In this document: in pieces, positions 1 to 7,837 of the stretch | Layout of the letters: each line of letters starts with the position of its first letter | How positions within the stretch are numbered: position 1 is the first letter of the stretch | DNA from: G020354785 sp964521285 | GTDB taxonomy: Bacteria; Bacteroidota; Bacteroidia; Bacteroidales; UBA10428 | DNA: 30,870 nucleotides | Direction of reading: 5' to 3' | Assembly (NCBI GenBank): GCA_964521285.1 | Contig: CAZFQS010000030.1 | Span: forward strand, 1 to 30,870 | The notes under the pieces: generated by a model | Told to the model about the DNA's origin: nothing | Databases searched by the model: none | The model's input: the letters and a program-made list of their open reading frames with translations, nothing else | Position numbers and translations under genes: made by a program

Positions 1-2
1 CT

Positions 3-74
3 GTTACTAAAGACAGTTATTTTTTTCACCCTCCTGCAGAAGATTTAAATCTTAATCCGAATTTAGGGGAATGA
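3..74 (+). CDS. Possible 3' end of a SusD-like lipoprotein gene (partial)
   Basis: An open frame enters from the left edge and ends at TGA 72-74, giving 23 residues. It ends in PAEDLNLNPNLGE. SusD/RagB proteins commonly finish with a proline-containing segment, a short charged stretch and then NPNL plus a few residues, and this tail matches that style. If it is right, a SusCD pair lies just outside the window, upstream of the carbohydrate operon at 2088-9274. The match is short and there is no upstream sequence to confirm it, so it could be another protein's end or chance. Confidence 0.35.
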   Translation, partial: VTKDSYFFHPPAEDLNLNPNLGE

Positions 75-385
75 ATGTATGTCTTCAAAGTAATTCGGAC
101 AAAATAAATGTAACTATTAAGTGGTGATGTTACTAATTTTTAAATTTTTTCTAATTATCAAATACATAGGGATTAACTTATTCTTAACTCTTCCAACGCA
201 TTGATTCTCTTTAAATCCTCAAGAAATTGGTTCGATTTCTGTCCCTTTGCCTTCACAAAAATGGAATAAGTAATCTCTGCGTGGCTTTTTCATTTTGAGC
301 CTGCAGAGTTGTAACGGATGAAGGATTTTTAGGATAGCTTCGGCAGAGATTTTAAAGCCTGGTAGTTTTAGAAGTGAGGATTACC
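75..385. other. Gene-poor stretch with repeat copy 1
   Basis: No intact gene is visible in these 311 bases. The stretch contains the first copy of the direct repeat (202-303). It also holds a minus-strand open frame of about 39 codons (289 down to the stop at 173-175) that reads through the repeat. That frame has no start codon and looks like the tail of a lost gene. Confidence 0.6.
202..303. repeat. Direct repeat, copy 1
   Basis: Positions 202-260 match 1871-1929 in the same orientation with one mismatch in 59 bases (T at 212, C at 1881), including 48 identical bases. After a diverged spacer, a second block at 281-303 (gtggctttttcatttt, then a purine-rich CCTG end) matches 1949-1972 with a one-base indel and a few changes. 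On the minus strand both copies encode VKAKGQKSNQFLEDLKRI followed by different C-termini and stops. They look like the 3' ends of two related, otherwise deleted genes. The protein family was not recognised. Confidence 0.85.
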
Positions 386-661
386 TTAAAATTTCTTGTT
401 TTTATCTTTCCTGTAACCTTTAATAATCGGAGGCTTTCGTTTTAATTCTTTATAATTAAAAATCATCTTTCGAAGTATTACGAATGCCCTTATAATTGCA
501 ATATTGATTTCTACTGCTTGTTTACTCTTTAATACACTTGATAACATGGCAACTCCAGTTTCAGTAAAAGCAAATGGTGCTGCTCCGCCTAAATGTTTTC
601 GGGGAGGTATCACATTTTGTGATACCAGTATATCAACTGGAAAAACCAGTCTTACTGACAA
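386..661 (-). pseudogene. ORF6N-domain protein, 5'-truncated remnant
   Basis: The 91-residue frame carries the second half of an ORF6N domain: SQNVIPPR, then PFAFTETGVAMLSSVL, then INIAIIRAFVILRKM. ORF6N is a DNA-binding-associated domain of phage and mobile-element proteins, often found as many scattered copies in Bacteroidota. Intact members have roughly 60 further N-terminal residues. Here only a TTG is available as a start, preceded directly by an in-frame TAG, and nothing upstream restores the missing half. The C-terminus also lacks the usual long coiled tail. It is best read as a decayed gene. The family assignment is fairly secure; whether any product is made is doubtful. Confidence 0.7.
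606..626. repeat. Perfect short inverted repeat inside the ORF6N remnant
   Basis: GGTATCACA and TGTGATACC form 9-bp arms around a TTT loop. A second small hairpin, ACTGG-aaaaa-CCAGT, lies at 636-650, next to the broken 5' end of the remnant. The first may simply reflect the coding sequence for SQNVIP. Its position near the truncation point is the only reason to record it. Confidence 0.5.
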
Positions 662-982
662 CTAAAAACCGGATTGAGTGACCAGGGTATGAATTATAAT
701 ATTTAGATATAATGGATTCTGTGAAAAATGTTGGATATAAGAAATTTATAAAAGGTAGGATTCCGGTATTAGGTGGTCAATGTAACCGGTATTTCAAATT
801 TATATCGTAAGGGTTTTATTAAGTCATCTATTGCTTACTCTTGATTTTGCATTTTATGCGGAGTTCATATGATATTTAAGCCTTATTTATAGATTTTATT
901 TTAGTAAAGCCATTAATTTCAATATTATTACTACATTTATTATAATTAGTCTATTTAGTTAAGACACAAAACCAAATATAAA
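662..982. other. Intergenic region with no recognised feature
   Basis: These 321 AT-rich bases have no convincing open frame. I found no clear promoter box, hairpin or repeat. The stretch separates the ORF6N remnant from the lamin-tail-domain gene and presumably contains that gene's promoter near its right end. Confidence 0.5.
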
Positions 983-1723
983 ATGAAACAGATAATTGTT
1001 TTTATTTTATTCTTTTTATGTTATTCTGGTTATACACAGGTAATTATTTCTGAATTTCAATCATCAAACAATTCAACTATTTGTGATGAGTGGGGTGATT
1101 ATGATGATTGGATAGAACTTTATAATCCCAATGATCATTCTGTAAATATTGAAGGTATGGTGTTAAAAAATAATGCTCATATATGGGCTATCCCTATAGG
1201 TAATACTAGCACATTATTATCCCCTGGCAGTTATTTTTTAATTTGGGCAGATCATGAAGAATCGGAAGGATTATTTCATGCCAATTTTAGGCTTTCAACA
1301 TCAGAATCTCTTATCATCTGTGAATCTGATAGTAATACGGTAATAGATTCTTTAAGAATACCTTCACTTTCCGAAGATGTTAGCTATGGAATATGTCCTG
1401 ATGGCGAATGGAGAATATTTAATGATCCTTCTCCAATGGAAGATAATAATTGTGAATCGACAATCAATCAAACAATTAGAACAAATGATTTTTTGGTATA
1501 TCCAAAAATAACCAGAGATAAGATATTTGTTAAAATTCCTAATAGCGTTAAAGATAGGATAGATATAAAGTTGATTTCGATTTTCGGAAACACCCTTATT
1601 GAAAAATCATTTAATAGTGATGAACTTACGGTCAGCTTAGAAACATATAATAGTGGAATGTACATTTTATTGTTATCATCGAAAAATACTATATGGAAAG
1701 AAAAAATAATAAGGACGAAATAA
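983..1723 (+). CDS. Exported lamin-tail-domain protein with T9SS C-terminal sorting domain
   Basis: This 246-residue protein begins with a hydrophobic signal peptide ending near residue 19 (YSGYTQ). Residues 20-157 look like a lamin tail domain: IISEFQSSNN, then GDYDDWIELYNP, the pattern seen in bacterial LTD proteins, closing with the typical DVSYGICPDGEW. Residues 171-246 form a type A T9SS sorting domain: VYPKITRDKIFVKI, then VYN-like strand repeats, SGMYILLL and a basic end. The product is therefore probably secreted through the type IX system and anchored or released at the surface. LTD domains occur in bacterial surface and nuclease-associated proteins, but no enzymatic domain is present here. 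The gene stands alone between two copies of a direct repeat and is followed by a hairpin at 1756-1788. Confidence 0.8.
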   Translation: MKQIIVFILFFLCYSGYTQVIISEFQSSNNSTICDEWGDYDDWIELYNPNDHSVNIEGMVLKNNAHIWAIPIGNTSTLLSPGSYFLIWADHEESEGLFHANFRLSTSESLIICESDSNTVIDSLRIPSLSEDVSYGICPDGEWRIFNDPSPMEDNNCESTINQTIRTNDFLVYPKITRDKIFVKIPNSVKDRIDIKLISIFGNTLIEKSFNSDELTVSLETYNSGMYILLLSSKNTIWKEKIIRTK

Positions 1724-1755
1724 TACTTGCAAGCGCAATGAAATAAATAATGCTA

Positions 1756-1788
1756 AAATATTCAATATAGTTACTATAGTGAATATTT
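1756..1788 (+). terminator. Hairpin downstream of the lamin-tail gene
   Basis: AAATATTCA pairs with TGAATATTT (9 bp). Inside it TATAG pairs with CTATA across a TTA loop, with one mismatch between the two stems. The hairpin starts 32 bases after the stop codon of the lamin-tail gene and is followed by a pyrimidine run (CTCTCTCTT) rather than pure T. It is a plausible terminator, though A/T-rich and without the canonical T tract. Confidence 0.5.
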
Positions 1789-1870
1789 CTCTCTCTTAAT
1801 AAAGATTGATAGTAACAATCTAAAGGTTATGCACTAATGATTTCGTTTATACCTGACTCCCTCAATTTAC

Positions 1871-1972
1871 TGATTCTCTTCAAATCCTCAAGAAATTGGT
1901 TCGATTTCTGTCCCTTTGCCTTCACAAAATAAAAAAATCCATACAAATGTGGCTTTTTTCATTTTAAACCTG
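1871..1972. repeat. Direct repeat, copy 2
   Basis: This is the partner of the copy at 202-303, in the same orientation and about 1.67 kb away. The minus-strand frame here is open from 1958 down to a TAA at 1827-1829 and ends LKRISKLRESGINEIISA. The first copy ends LKRINALEELRIS instead, so the two copies share the conserved core but not the tail. That suggests paralogous gene ends rather than a simple recent duplication of the whole segment. Confidence 0.85.
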
Positions 1973-2087
1973 ATTTGTTCTTTTTTATATCCAGTAAGTT
2001 TTTCTTTCAGAATTAGTTCATATAATATGGATTTTATTGAAAAAAATTTATATTATTATAGTCTGAACGTTAGCTTAATTAAGCAAA

Positions 2088-3119
2088 ATGAAAGCACTGG
2101 TCCTTGAGAAATACAATGAGTTATTATACAAAGATGTTCCGGAACCTGAAATATCAGATAATGATGTACTGGTTCAGGTTAAGGCCTGCGGGATTTGTGG
2201 TTCCGATGTACATGGCATGGATGGCAGCACCGGGCGCCGGATTCCTCCCCTGATTATGGGCCATGAGGCTTCAGGAGTGATTGCAAAAACAGGAAAAAAT
2301 GTTAAAGACTGGAATATCGGAGACCGGGTAACTTTCGACTCAACAGTTTACCCGTTAAACGATTGGTACACCATACATGGATTATATAATTTAAGCGATA
2401 ACAGGGAGGTTCTGGGAGTTTCTCCGGGGAATTATCGCAGGAATGGGGCGTTTGCGGAATATGTGGCAGTTCCCATGCATATTTTATACCGTGTTCCGGA
2501 TAATGTTTCATTTGAACAGGCCGCAATGGTTGAACCCATTGCTATTGCCCTTCATGCGGTGAATCTGTCCGGCCTGAAATCCGGAGAGAGTTGCGCAGTT
2601 GTAGGAGTTGGTACAATAGGTATTTTTATTGTACAGCTTATTCAATTGGCAGGTGCTTCCCAGGTGATAGCTGTGGATATAAACAGGACGAACCTGAAAC
2701 ATGCAGGGGAAATGGGTGCCGGTTATATGTTTCATCCTTCTGAAGATGATGTTCCGGACGAAATACGGGCAATTACAAAAAACAGGGGTGCTGATCTTGC
2801 ATTTGAGGCTGCAGGTAAAAGTGCAACGGTGAATATTGCTATTGATTTGTTACGAAAGGGGGGAAGGGCCGTTCTTGTTGGTAACCTTGCTCCATCTATA
2901 GAATTTCCTCTTCAGAAAGTAGTAACCCGGGAAATACAACTGTATGGTAGTTGTGCTATCCGGGGAGAATTTGAAACGGTTCTTGATTTACTGGAGAAGG
3001 GTAAAATTAATGTTGATGAGCAGATATCGGCAGTTGCTCCGCTCTCAGAAGGAGCAGGCTGGTTTAACAGGCTGCGGAATAATACTGAAGGTCTGAAAAA
3101 AGTAATACTTGTTCCCTGA
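2088..3119 (+). CDS. Zinc-type medium-chain dehydrogenase (sorbitol/galactitol-phosphate DH-like)
   Basis: The 343 residues form a medium-chain dehydrogenase acting on a polyol, sugar or sugar derivative with NAD(H). Catalytic-zinc ligands are visible: Cys37 in GICGSD, His59-Glu60 in GHE, and Glu149 in VEP. The Rossmann loop GVGTIG is at 173-178, and Asp197 after the second strand favours NAD over NADP. The lobe that normally carries four structural-zinc cysteines reads STVYPLNDWYTIHGLYNLSD and has none, so the structural zinc is absent. The gene is first in a tight operon: the Gfo/Idh/MocA gene starts 16 bases after its stop. This context suggests oxidation or reduction of a monomer released by the downstream glycosidases. 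The exact substrate cannot be read from the sequence. Confidence 0.85.
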   Translation: MKALVLEKYNELLYKDVPEPEISDNDVLVQVKACGICGSDVHGMDGSTGRRIPPLIMGHEASGVIAKTGKNVKDWNIGDRVTFDSTVYPLNDWYTIHGLYNLSDNREVLGVSPGNYRRNGAFAEYVAVPMHILYRVPDNVSFEQAAMVEPIAIALHAVNLSGLKSGESCAVVGVGTIGIFIVQLIQLAGASQVIAVDINRTNLKHAGEMGAGYMFHPSEDDVPDEIRAITKNRGADLAFEAAGKSATVNIAIDLLRKGGRAVLVGNLAPSIEFPLQKVVTREIQLYGSCAIRGEFETVLDLLEKGKINVDEQISAVAPLSEGAGWFNRLRNNTEGLKKVILVP

Positions 3120-3135
3120 GTCCAGATTTTAGTGT

Positions 3136-4236
3136 ATGGTAAAAAAAACCCATAATATCGCTATTGCAGGATGCGGCAAGGTTGCACAACTGCATGCAAA
3201 ATCCATTCAACAGATTTCAAATGCGCGTCTAGCTGCAGTTTGGAGCAGGACCAGTAAATCGGCCAGAGATTTTGCTGCATACTATAATTCCATACCATAT
3301 TCTGATATTAATAAAATGGTACAGGAAAACGATATTGCTCTGGTAATTGTATGTACTCCGCATCCGTTTCACAGGGAACCCGCTATTGAAGCAGCAATGG
3401 CCGGGGCAAATGTACTGGTTGAAAAACCTCTTGCATCTTCACTGAAAGATTGTGATGAAATGATTAAAGTATGCAGGAACAAGCAGGTTAAACTCGGCGT
3501 GGTTAGTCAGCGACGCTGGTATGAACCTGTAAAAAGGGTAAAAGCAGCGATTGAAGCCGGGAAAATTGGCAAACCTGTGCTTGGAACAGTAAACATGCTT
3601 GGGTGGAGAGATAAAGCGTATTATGATGCTGATGAATGGAGGGGTACCTGGGATATGGAAGGCGGAGGTATACTGGTAAACCAGGCCCCTCATCAACTGG
3701 ACATCCTGTTATGGTACATGGGTGAAATAGAGGAAGTATACGGATTATGGAAAAACCTTAACCACCCTTATATTGAAGTAGAAGATACTGCCCTTGCAAT
3801 AATAAAGTTTAAAAACGGGGCCATTGGAAATATTATGGTCAGTAACTCTCAAAAGCCCGGGATTTACAGTAAAATACATGTTCATGGCAAGAATGGCGCT
3901 TCAGTAGGTGTACAAACCGACGGAGGCGCTATGTTTATAGCAGGTATGACCGGTATCGAAGAATCTCCTGTAAATGATATATGGACAATACCCGGTGAAG
4001 AGAAATTGTTGGAGGAATGGAAGAAAGAAGATACTGAGTTTTTTAACAGAATAGATTCAACGACTTATTATATGAGATGTCAGATTGAAGATTTTATAGA
4101 TGCGATTGAAAATAACAGGGATCCATTCATAACCGGGGAGGCGGGCCTGAGGACTGTTGAGCTTTTTACTGCCATTTACCTTTCTACCCGTGATAACAAA
4201 CCTGTTAAAATTCCAATCATCAGAAACAAATTTTAA
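3136..4236 (+). CDS. Gfo/Idh/MocA family oxidoreductase
   Basis: This is a 366-residue cytoplasmic NAD(P)-dependent oxidoreductase of the glucose-fructose oxidoreductase/inositol dehydrogenase type. The N-terminal dinucleotide-binding sequence is IAIAGCGKVAQLHA, and VIVCTPHPFH follows in the Rossmann fold. VEKPLA contains the conserved lysine of the EKP motif. GGGILVNQAPHQLDILLW is the substrate-side motif with the catalytic histidine. Members act on sugars, inositols or keto-sugars, and some work with 3-keto-glucosides. It lies 16 bases after the dehydrogenase gene and 4 bases before the permease gene, so all three are surely co-transcribed. Pairing with a second dehydrogenase suggests a two-step oxidation-reduction or epimerisation of an imported sugar or sugar acid. 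The substrate is unknown. Confidence 0.9.
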   Translation: MVKKTHNIAIAGCGKVAQLHAKSIQQISNARLAAVWSRTSKSARDFAAYYNSIPYSDINKMVQENDIALVIVCTPHPFHREPAIEAAMAGANVLVEKPLASSLKDCDEMIKVCRNKQVKLGVVSQRRWYEPVKRVKAAIEAGKIGKPVLGTVNMLGWRDKAYYDADEWRGTWDMEGGGILVNQAPHQLDILLWYMGEIEEVYGLWKNLNHPYIEVEDTALAIIKFKNGAIGNIMVSNSQKPGIYSKIHVHGKNGASVGVQTDGGAMFIAGMTGIEESPVNDIWTIPGEEKLLEEWKKEDTEFFNRIDSTTYYMRCQIEDFIDAIENNRDPFITGEAGLRTVELFTAIYLSTRDNKPVKIPIIRNKF

Positions 4237-4240
4237 CCTC

Positions 4241-5599
4241 ATGAACACTCCATATATCATATTTATAGTAGTATTAGGGATTACAATCTTACTGTTGATG
4301 GTTCTCAGGCTGAAGATTAGTGCATTCATAGCGCTGATAGTAACTTCAATTTTTGTTGGTATTCTGGCAGGCATGCCTTTATCGGAAATTTCCTCAAGCA
4401 TCCAGAAAGGTATGGGGGGGACACTCGGATTTGTAGCAACTGTTGTCGGGCTTGGAGCTATTTTTGGACAAATTCTTGAAAGCTCAGGAGGTGCAGAATC
4501 TCTGGCACATTATATGGTTAAAAAGTTTGGGCATAGTAAAGCGTCATGGGCAATGATGCTTACCGGTTTTATTGTAGCTATACCGGTTTTTCTGGATGTT
4601 GGATTGATTATTATTATACCGATTATTTATGCACTGTCACGGGATACTAAAAGATCACTGTTGTATTTTGGTATTCCACTACTGGCAGGACTTGCAGTTG
4701 CTCATAGTGCGATACCTCCAACACCTGGGCCGATTGCTGTTGCAAATATCCTGGGTGTATCGCTGGGATGGGTAATTCTTTTCGGAATTATCATAGGGTT
4801 GCCTACTGCAATTATTGCCGGTCCTGTTTTTGGAAAATATATTTCCGGGAAAATATATATTCAGCCTTCTGCAAAACTTTTAGAGGAGAATGCAAAAAAA
4901 GGATCATACGGGAGATTACCATCTTTCTGGCTGATTATTATACTAATAATTGCACCTTTATTTTTAATCGTCCTGAGTACTATTACCGAGGTAATGATAA
5001 AAAATAATGTAATTACAAAATCAATAATTGCAGAAGTTCTTACTTTTATTGGTCATCCATTTACTGCCCTGACTATAGCCACACTGTTATCTATTTATTT
5101 ACTCGGCATAAAGAGGGGAATGCCCAGGCAAAAAATTCTGGACTTAAGCACAAAAGCGCTTGGGCCAGCCGGTATCATTATATTAATAACAGGGGCTGGT
5201 GGAGTTTTGAAGCAAATACTTGTAGATAGCGGAATAGGAACTATAATGGCCAGATCTATTGCAGATTCAGCTTTATCCCCCATTTTACTTGCGTGGATAC
5301 TGGCTGCAATTATTCGGGTAACCCAGGGCTCTGCAACAGTTGCCATGATTACTGCTGCAGGAATTATTTCACCTATCTTACCCGTTTTTAAGCTGGATGA
5401 GCCTCATTTGGCTCTGGTAGTTATAGCTATTGCTACAGGTGCAACTATACTTTCTCATGTCAATGACAGCGGATTCTGGCTAGTGAGTAAATATTTCGGG
5501 ATGAACGAGAAGCAAACACTTCAGTCATGGACGATTATGGAAACGATCATTTCTTTATGCGGCCTGGCTTTTGTCTTAATTGCCAATTTTATTATATAG
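4241..5599 (+). CDS. GntP-family gluconate/sugar-acid permease
   Basis: This is a 452-residue inner-membrane transporter with about a dozen hydrophobic segments. Typical GntP features are visible: VGLGAIFGQILESSGGAE near residue 75, IPVFLDVGLIIIIPI, HSAIPPTPGPIAVANILG, and the late SHVNDSGFWLVSKYFG. The family imports gluconate and related aldonates, possibly other hydroxy acids, by proton symport. I chose the ATG at 4241, four bases after the preceding stop. An upstream in-frame ATG at 4157 would overlap the previous gene and add 28 atypical residues; with the chosen start the length matches the family. Its place in the operon suggests that the compound handled by the two oxidoreductases is an acidic sugar. 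Confidence 0.9.
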   Translation: MNTPYIIFIVVLGITILLLMVLRLKISAFIALIVTSIFVGILAGMPLSEISSSIQKGMGGTLGFVATVVGLGAIFGQILESSGGAESLAHYMVKKFGHSKASWAMMLTGFIVAIPVFLDVGLIIIIPIIYALSRDTKRSLLYFGIPLLAGLAVAHSAIPPTPGPIAVANILGVSLGWVILFGIIIGLPTAIIAGPVFGKYISGKIYIQPSAKLLEENAKKGSYGRLPSFWLIIILIIAPLFLIVLSTITEVMIKNNVITKSIIAEVLTFIGHPFTALTIATLLSIYLLGIKRGMPRQKILDLSTKALGPAGIIILITGAGGVLKQILVDSGIGTIMARSIADSALSPILLAWILAAIIRVTQGSATVAMITAAGIISPILPVFKLDEPHLALVVIAIATGATILSHVNDSGFWLVSKYFGMNEKQTLQSWTIMETIISLCGLAFVLIANFII

Positions 5600-5664
5600 C
5601 TTTATAAAATATAATATAGCGAACTCTCCTTTTTATTTTTAAATTTGATTTAATAAATGACAAT

Positions 5665-7767
5665 ATGAAACTGATAAAATTATTTTTCACAGTAATCATT
5701 ACATTCTGCTTTTCAATATCAATCTGCTATTCATATTATACAACCAGCGGGAAAAATATTGTTGACAGAAAAACCGGTGAAACGGTCATTCTCAGAGGAT
5801 TTGGTATTGGCTGCTGGCTTTTACCCGAAGGCTATATGTGGGGAATTCGTAAAATAGACCGTCCATGGCAGTTTGAAGAAGCAATTAAAGATTTGATTGG
5901 GGAAAAAGACGCGGCCGAATTCTGGAGGCTTTATTATAATAATTTCATGACTGAGGGTGATGTTGCATCAATGAAAATGTGGGGTGTAAATTCAATCAGG
6001 ATTGCTCTGCTTGCTTCACACCTGCAACCAAGAGATGTCCAGCCGGAAAAACCACCCTATATCTATTCGAAAGAAAGTTTCGGTCTTCTTGATAGTCTGG
6101 TTGCCTGGTGCGAAAAATACAAAATGGGTATAATATGGGATATGCACGGTGCTCCCGGTGCACAAAATGCTGAAAATATTTCAGATAGTGATGGAGAGGC
6201 CCGGCTATGGACAGAAAAAGAAAAGTACTGGCCCCGGTGTATCGATCTCTGGTACAAAATTGCAGAAAGATACAGGGATAAGGAATGCATAATCGGTTAT
6301 GATTTGTTAAATGAACCACTGCTCCGCAGATACCCTCATATCTCTGAAAAATTGTTACGTGAACTGTACATTGAACTGACCGATACAATCAGAGTGATTG
6401 ATAAGGAGGGAATCATTTTTATTGAAGGCGATGACTGGGCACAGAATTTTGAAATGCTGGAACCATTGGATTGGGACCCTCATCTGGTTATTGCCTTTCA
6501 TTCTTACCCACCCACTGCAAATTCAAAAGGACTGCAGCGCTGGGATAGTTTAAGGCAAAAATATTACATCCCATTATGGCATGGAGAAACCGGTGAGCAG
6601 GGGCCTCCTTACCATTATGTTGCTCGTTCAAGTAAGTTTTTAGAAGAACAAAATGTGGGCTGGAGCTGGTGGACACATAAGAAGTTTGAAAATTATACAC
6701 AACCGTGGAATTGTCCGAGAACTTCCGGGTTCAATAAAATACTCGAATACTGGAATGGAAAAGGTGAAAAACCATCAAAACAACAGGCAAAAGAATGGCT
6801 ATGGGACCAGGCGCGGAAAACACACTCGGATTATTGTGAATTTATACCTGACATGGTGCGTTCTTTAATATCATTAGATCCGGATGGTTACCTCGCAGCA
6901 AGAGACACTGTTCCTCCTGAGATCATTCGACAACCGGAAGATGTAATTATCGAATCAGGTGATCCTGCATTTTTCTTTGTTCGTGCCAGAGGTTATCCTT
7001 TAAATTATCAGTGGTTTAAAAATGGAAAACCGATTAAAGATGCAAATGAATACATGTTAAGGGTTGAAAATCCGGATCTCATTGAGAATAATTCAATTTA
7101 TGCTGTGAATGTTTTCAACCCAAAGGGAATTGCTAAAAGCAAGGATTCAAAATTAAAAATTAATCCGTATTCAGGTCCTTTAATCCGGAAAACATCTGTA
7201 GCCCCGAAAATAGACGGTAACATTGACAAAATCTGGGAATCAGTTCCGGCAATAGAATTGAATAATATTGCATTGGGAGAACGAAACTCAACAGATGATA
7301 TTTTTGCATCGTTCAAAGCAATCTGGGATGACGGGAATCTTTACCTCTTTATTCAGGTAAAGGATGATTTTAAAACTGATAAAGGGACAAATACCTATAA
7401 TCAGGATGGTATTGAAATTTATATTGATTCGGATAATAGCAAATCTCAATATTATGAAAATGACGAATTCATGTTTCGATACAACTGGAATAAAGATAAT
7501 ATACAGGTTGTAAGAAATGAAGTAAAAGCGAATATTATATGTGCTCAGATTAATACTGAAACCGGATACAATGCTGAAATCGCTTTCCCGTGGGAGGCAT
7601 TATCATGTATTCCGGAAAGCGGACATTATATAGGATTTGATTTGCACATTAATGATAATGATGGAAGTGGAAGAAAATGTAAAATAACATGGAAGGCAGA
7701 ACGTGATAATTCTCATCGATCACCTTCTGTATTTGGGACTTTGAAGCTTGGGAGTATAAATGATTAG
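5665..7767 (+). CDS. Secreted GH5-family glycoside hydrolase with Ig-like and CBM9-like domains
   Basis: This 700-residue exported protein has a signal peptide at about residues 1-23. Residues 25-390 form a GH5-type catalytic barrel: FGIGCWLLPEGYMWG near the start, NSIRIALLASH, IIWDMHGAPGAQN, the acid/base Glu217 in YDLLNEPL, HSYPP, and the nucleophile Glu308 in WHGETGEQ. About 418-500 resembles an Ig-like domain (QPEDVIIESGDPAFF, YQWFKNGKP). About 507-697 is a CBM9-like carbohydrate-binding domain beginning APKIDGNIDKIWESVPAIEL. GH5 members attack beta-linked glucans, mannans or xylans; the subfamily cannot be set by eye. There is no T9SS tail or lipobox, so it is probably periplasmic or released. 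It lies 65 bases after the permease gene and 70 before the GH30 gene. A TAAATTTG box at 5640-5647 could provide an internal promoter. Confidence 0.88.
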   Translation: MKLIKLFFTVIITFCFSISICYSYYTTSGKNIVDRKTGETVILRGFGIGCWLLPEGYMWGIRKIDRPWQFEEAIKDLIGEKDAAEFWRLYYNNFMTEGDVASMKMWGVNSIRIALLASHLQPRDVQPEKPPYIYSKESFGLLDSLVAWCEKYKMGIIWDMHGAPGAQNAENISDSDGEARLWTEKEKYWPRCIDLWYKIAERYRDKECIIGYDLLNEPLLRRYPHISEKLLRELYIELTDTIRVIDKEGIIFIEGDDWAQNFEMLEPLDWDPHLVIAFHSYPPTANSKGLQRWDSLRQKYYIPLWHGETGEQGPPYHYVARSSKFLEEQNVGWSWWTHKKFENYTQPWNCPRTSGFNKILEYWNGKGEKPSKQQAKEWLWDQARKTHSDYCEFIPDMVRSLISLDPDGYLAARDTVPPEIIRQPEDVIIESGDPAFFFVRARGYPLNYQWFKNGKPIKDANEYMLRVENPDLIENNSIYAVNVFNPKGIAKSKDSKLKINPYSGPLIRKTSVAPKIDGNIDKIWESVPAIELNNIALGERNSTDDIFASFKAIWDDGNLYLFIQVKDDFKTDKGTNTYNQDGIEIYIDSDNSKSQYYENDEFMFRYNWNKDNIQVVRNEVKANIICAQINTETGYNAEIAFPWEALSCIPESGHYIGFDLHINDNDGSGRKCKITWKAERDNSHRSPSVFGTLKLGSIND

Positions 7768-7837
7768 AGTATTCATTTTTTAAATTACTTTCACAGATAA
7801 TATTAAATTACTAATTACTTAATATCGGAGGAAAATA

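Larger units (their letters stand above)
1724..2087. other. Intergenic region with hairpin and repeat copy 2
   Basis: These 364 bases hold the hairpin at 1756-1788 and the second repeat copy at 1871-1972. A 63-codon plus-strand frame at 1916-2107 has no family resemblance and starts inside the repeat, so I do not call it. The promoter of the dehydrogenase operon should lie between about 1980 and 2087, but no clear consensus was found. Confidence 0.55.

Noticed and set aside
1916..2107. 63-codon plus-strand open frame before the dehydrogenase
   Set aside because: It begins inside repeat copy 2, overlaps the dehydrogenase start, has low-complexity composition and resembles no family.
4157..4240. 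Upstream ATG giving a 480-residue GntP permease
   Set aside because: It overlaps the preceding gene by 80 bases and adds a segment not typical of the family; the ATG at 4241 is four bases after the previous stop.
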